DNA from: JACADW01 sp963747985
GTDB taxonomy: Bacteria; Acidobacteriota; UBA6911
Direction: 5' to 3'
Assembly (NCBI GenBank): GCA_963747985.1
Contig: CAVVHG010000012.1
Location: forward strand, 372,001 to 436,000
DNA: 64,000 nucleotides
Position 1 is the first letter of the stretch. Each line of letters opens with the position of its first letter. The position numbers were made by a program, and so were the translations under genes. The notes beneath the pieces were generated by a model. That model had not been told where the DNA came from. It did no database searches and was given only the letters and a program-made list of their open reading frames with translations. Shown one piece after another: positions 62,889 to 64,000 of the stretch.

Positions 62889-64000
62889 TTGAAACGAGTC
62901 TTTCTGTCTCCGCCCCATGTTTTCGGCGATGAGCAAGACGCTTGTTGCGGACGCTTTCGCGACGAACTGGATTGCGCCCCTCGGCCCGCATGTGGATGCT
63001 TTCGAGGAAGAGTTCCAGCGACGTTGTCGAAGTGCCGCATGCAGTCGCGCTCTCTCAGGAACGGCAGCTCTCCACCTTGCGATGGAGCTTCTCGGTGTGG
63101 GCGCCGGAGACGAGGTGATCTGTTCGTCGTTGACGTTCATGCGCGTCGGCGAACCCCATCTGCTACAACGGGCGACTCCAGTCTTTGTCGACTGCGACGG
63201 AACGCTGGACGATCGACCCAAACCTGCTGGAAGACGCATTGAAGCACAGCGATGCCGCAGGACGAAGAGCGAAGGCGGTGATCGCCGTCGACCTGTACGG
63301 CCAGTGTGCCGATTACGGAGCAATTCTAGGACCTGTCGAGCGTTACGGCGTGCCGTGGTTGAGGATGCCGCGGAAGCCCTGGGGGCGACCTACAGAGGCA
63401 GGCCGGCAGGAGGATTCGGACGACTAGGTGTCTTTTCCTTCAACGGCAATAAGATCATCACGACCTCCGGCGGCGGGATGTTGGTATCCCATGAAAAGGA
63501 ACTGGTTGATCGTGCAAGGTTCCTGGCATCTCAGGCGCGGGACCCTGCGCCTCACTACGAACACTCCCACATCGGTTACAACTACAGGCTGAGTAACATC
63601 CTTGCGGCAATCGGTCGGGGACAGCTGAGGACGCTGGCCGAGCGCGTGGCAATCCGCAGGCGAACTTTCGAACGCTACGCTGAGAGGCCTTCAGGACCTC
63701 CCCGGCCTGAGGCTCATGCCCGAAGCGCCGTACGGTCGCTCGAACCGGTGGTTGACATGCCTCACAATTGACCCCGCCATCTTCGGCGCCAGACCGTGAA
63801 GTTGTTCGTCTGGCGCTCGAAGCCGAAAACATCGAAGCCCGTCCTGTCTGGAAGCCGATACACCTGCAGCCTGTGTTCGGAGGAAGTCTCGTGTTCGGCG
63901 GGAGAAGTCTCGGAACGGCTGTTTCGGAACGGTCTTTGCCTTCCCAGCGGATCCAACCTCCACCCCGATGACCAGAACCGCGTGATTTCCACCATACGGC
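62889..64000 (+). CDS. DegT/DnrJ/EryC1/StrS aminotransferase (PglE-like), several frameshifts, reaches window end
   Basis: About 370 residues in joined frames. TTG start: KRVFLSPPHVFGDEQ, then FATNWIAPLGPHVDAFEEEF, LSGTAALHLAMELLGVGAGDEVICSS, AVIAVDLYGQCADYGAI, VVEDAAEALGATYRGRPAGGFGRLGVFSFNGNKIITTSGGGMLV with the PLP Lys, HIGYNYRLSNILAAIGRGQL, and finally GLCLPSGSNLHPDDQNRV at the window edge. PLP-dependent transamination of a 4-keto sugar nucleotide, feeding the acetyltransferase upstream. At least four indels. Nearly complete; the last few residues lie outside. Confidence 0.8.

Overview
The window looks like a high-GC Acidobacteriota contig, probably metagenome-derived. The taxon is inferred from gene content: two ~1,200-residue TonB-dependent receptors of the carboxypeptidase-regulatory/Oar type, a TPR + FG-GAP + ASPIC/UnbV protein, a GntR/FCD regulator, many Tat-exported sugar dehydrogenases and isomerases, and glycoside hydrolases of families 29, 38 (remnant) and 88. 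No rRNA, tRNA, CRISPR array or transposase was seen.

Layout. 0-8 kb is housekeeping-like: the 3' end of cstA with a YbdD/YjiX partner, a sigma-32-like factor coupled to an aldose-epimerase-like gene, a nitrilase-superfamily hydrolase, and an ilvN-ilvB acetolactate synthase operon. Upstream of ilvN is what reads as a complete transcription attenuator: promoter, Ile/Leu/Val-rich leader peptide, a 1:2 pause hairpin, a 2:3 antiterminator and a 3:4 terminator ending in T6. 8-27 kb is a polymer-uptake region: TonB receptor, methyltransferase, MDR oxidoreductase, SDR + GH88, UnbV protein, FadR-like regulator, second TonB receptor, sulfatase-like TPR protein, TPR lipoprotein and a Tat-type amidase. 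27-33 kb has a MASE1/GAF/PAS histidine kinase and a REC-PAS-GGDEF-EAL protein with a degenerate GGDEF site. 33-52 kb carries periplasmic sugar metabolism (amidohydrolase, lactonase-like propeller, two Gfo/Idh/MocA proteins, a xylose-isomerase-like TIM barrel, a fucose-isomerase-like protein, GH29, an M28 peptidase). A GAF-SpoIIE phosphatase and a small redox group (hemerythrin, NapH-like Fe-S membrane protein, a 54-residue CxxC protein, nitroreductase) lie within it.

52.5-64 kb is a surface-polysaccharide cluster: glycosyltransferase, flippase, O-antigen-polymerase-like gene, CapE/CapF/CapG for UDP-N-acetyl-L-fucosamine, a WbuB-like transferase, an initiating sugar transferase, an acetyltransferase and a DegT aminotransferase. 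Nearly every gene here is broken by single-base frameshifts while its motifs stay intact. Only one such break was noticed in the preceding 52 kb, so sequence error near the contig end is the likeliest cause.

Three repeat families occur between genes: CGGNAT hexamer repeats (three sites), a ~180-bp hairpin-rich element in two inverted copies, and a GGGGGACAGT palindrome bracketing one frameshifted gene.
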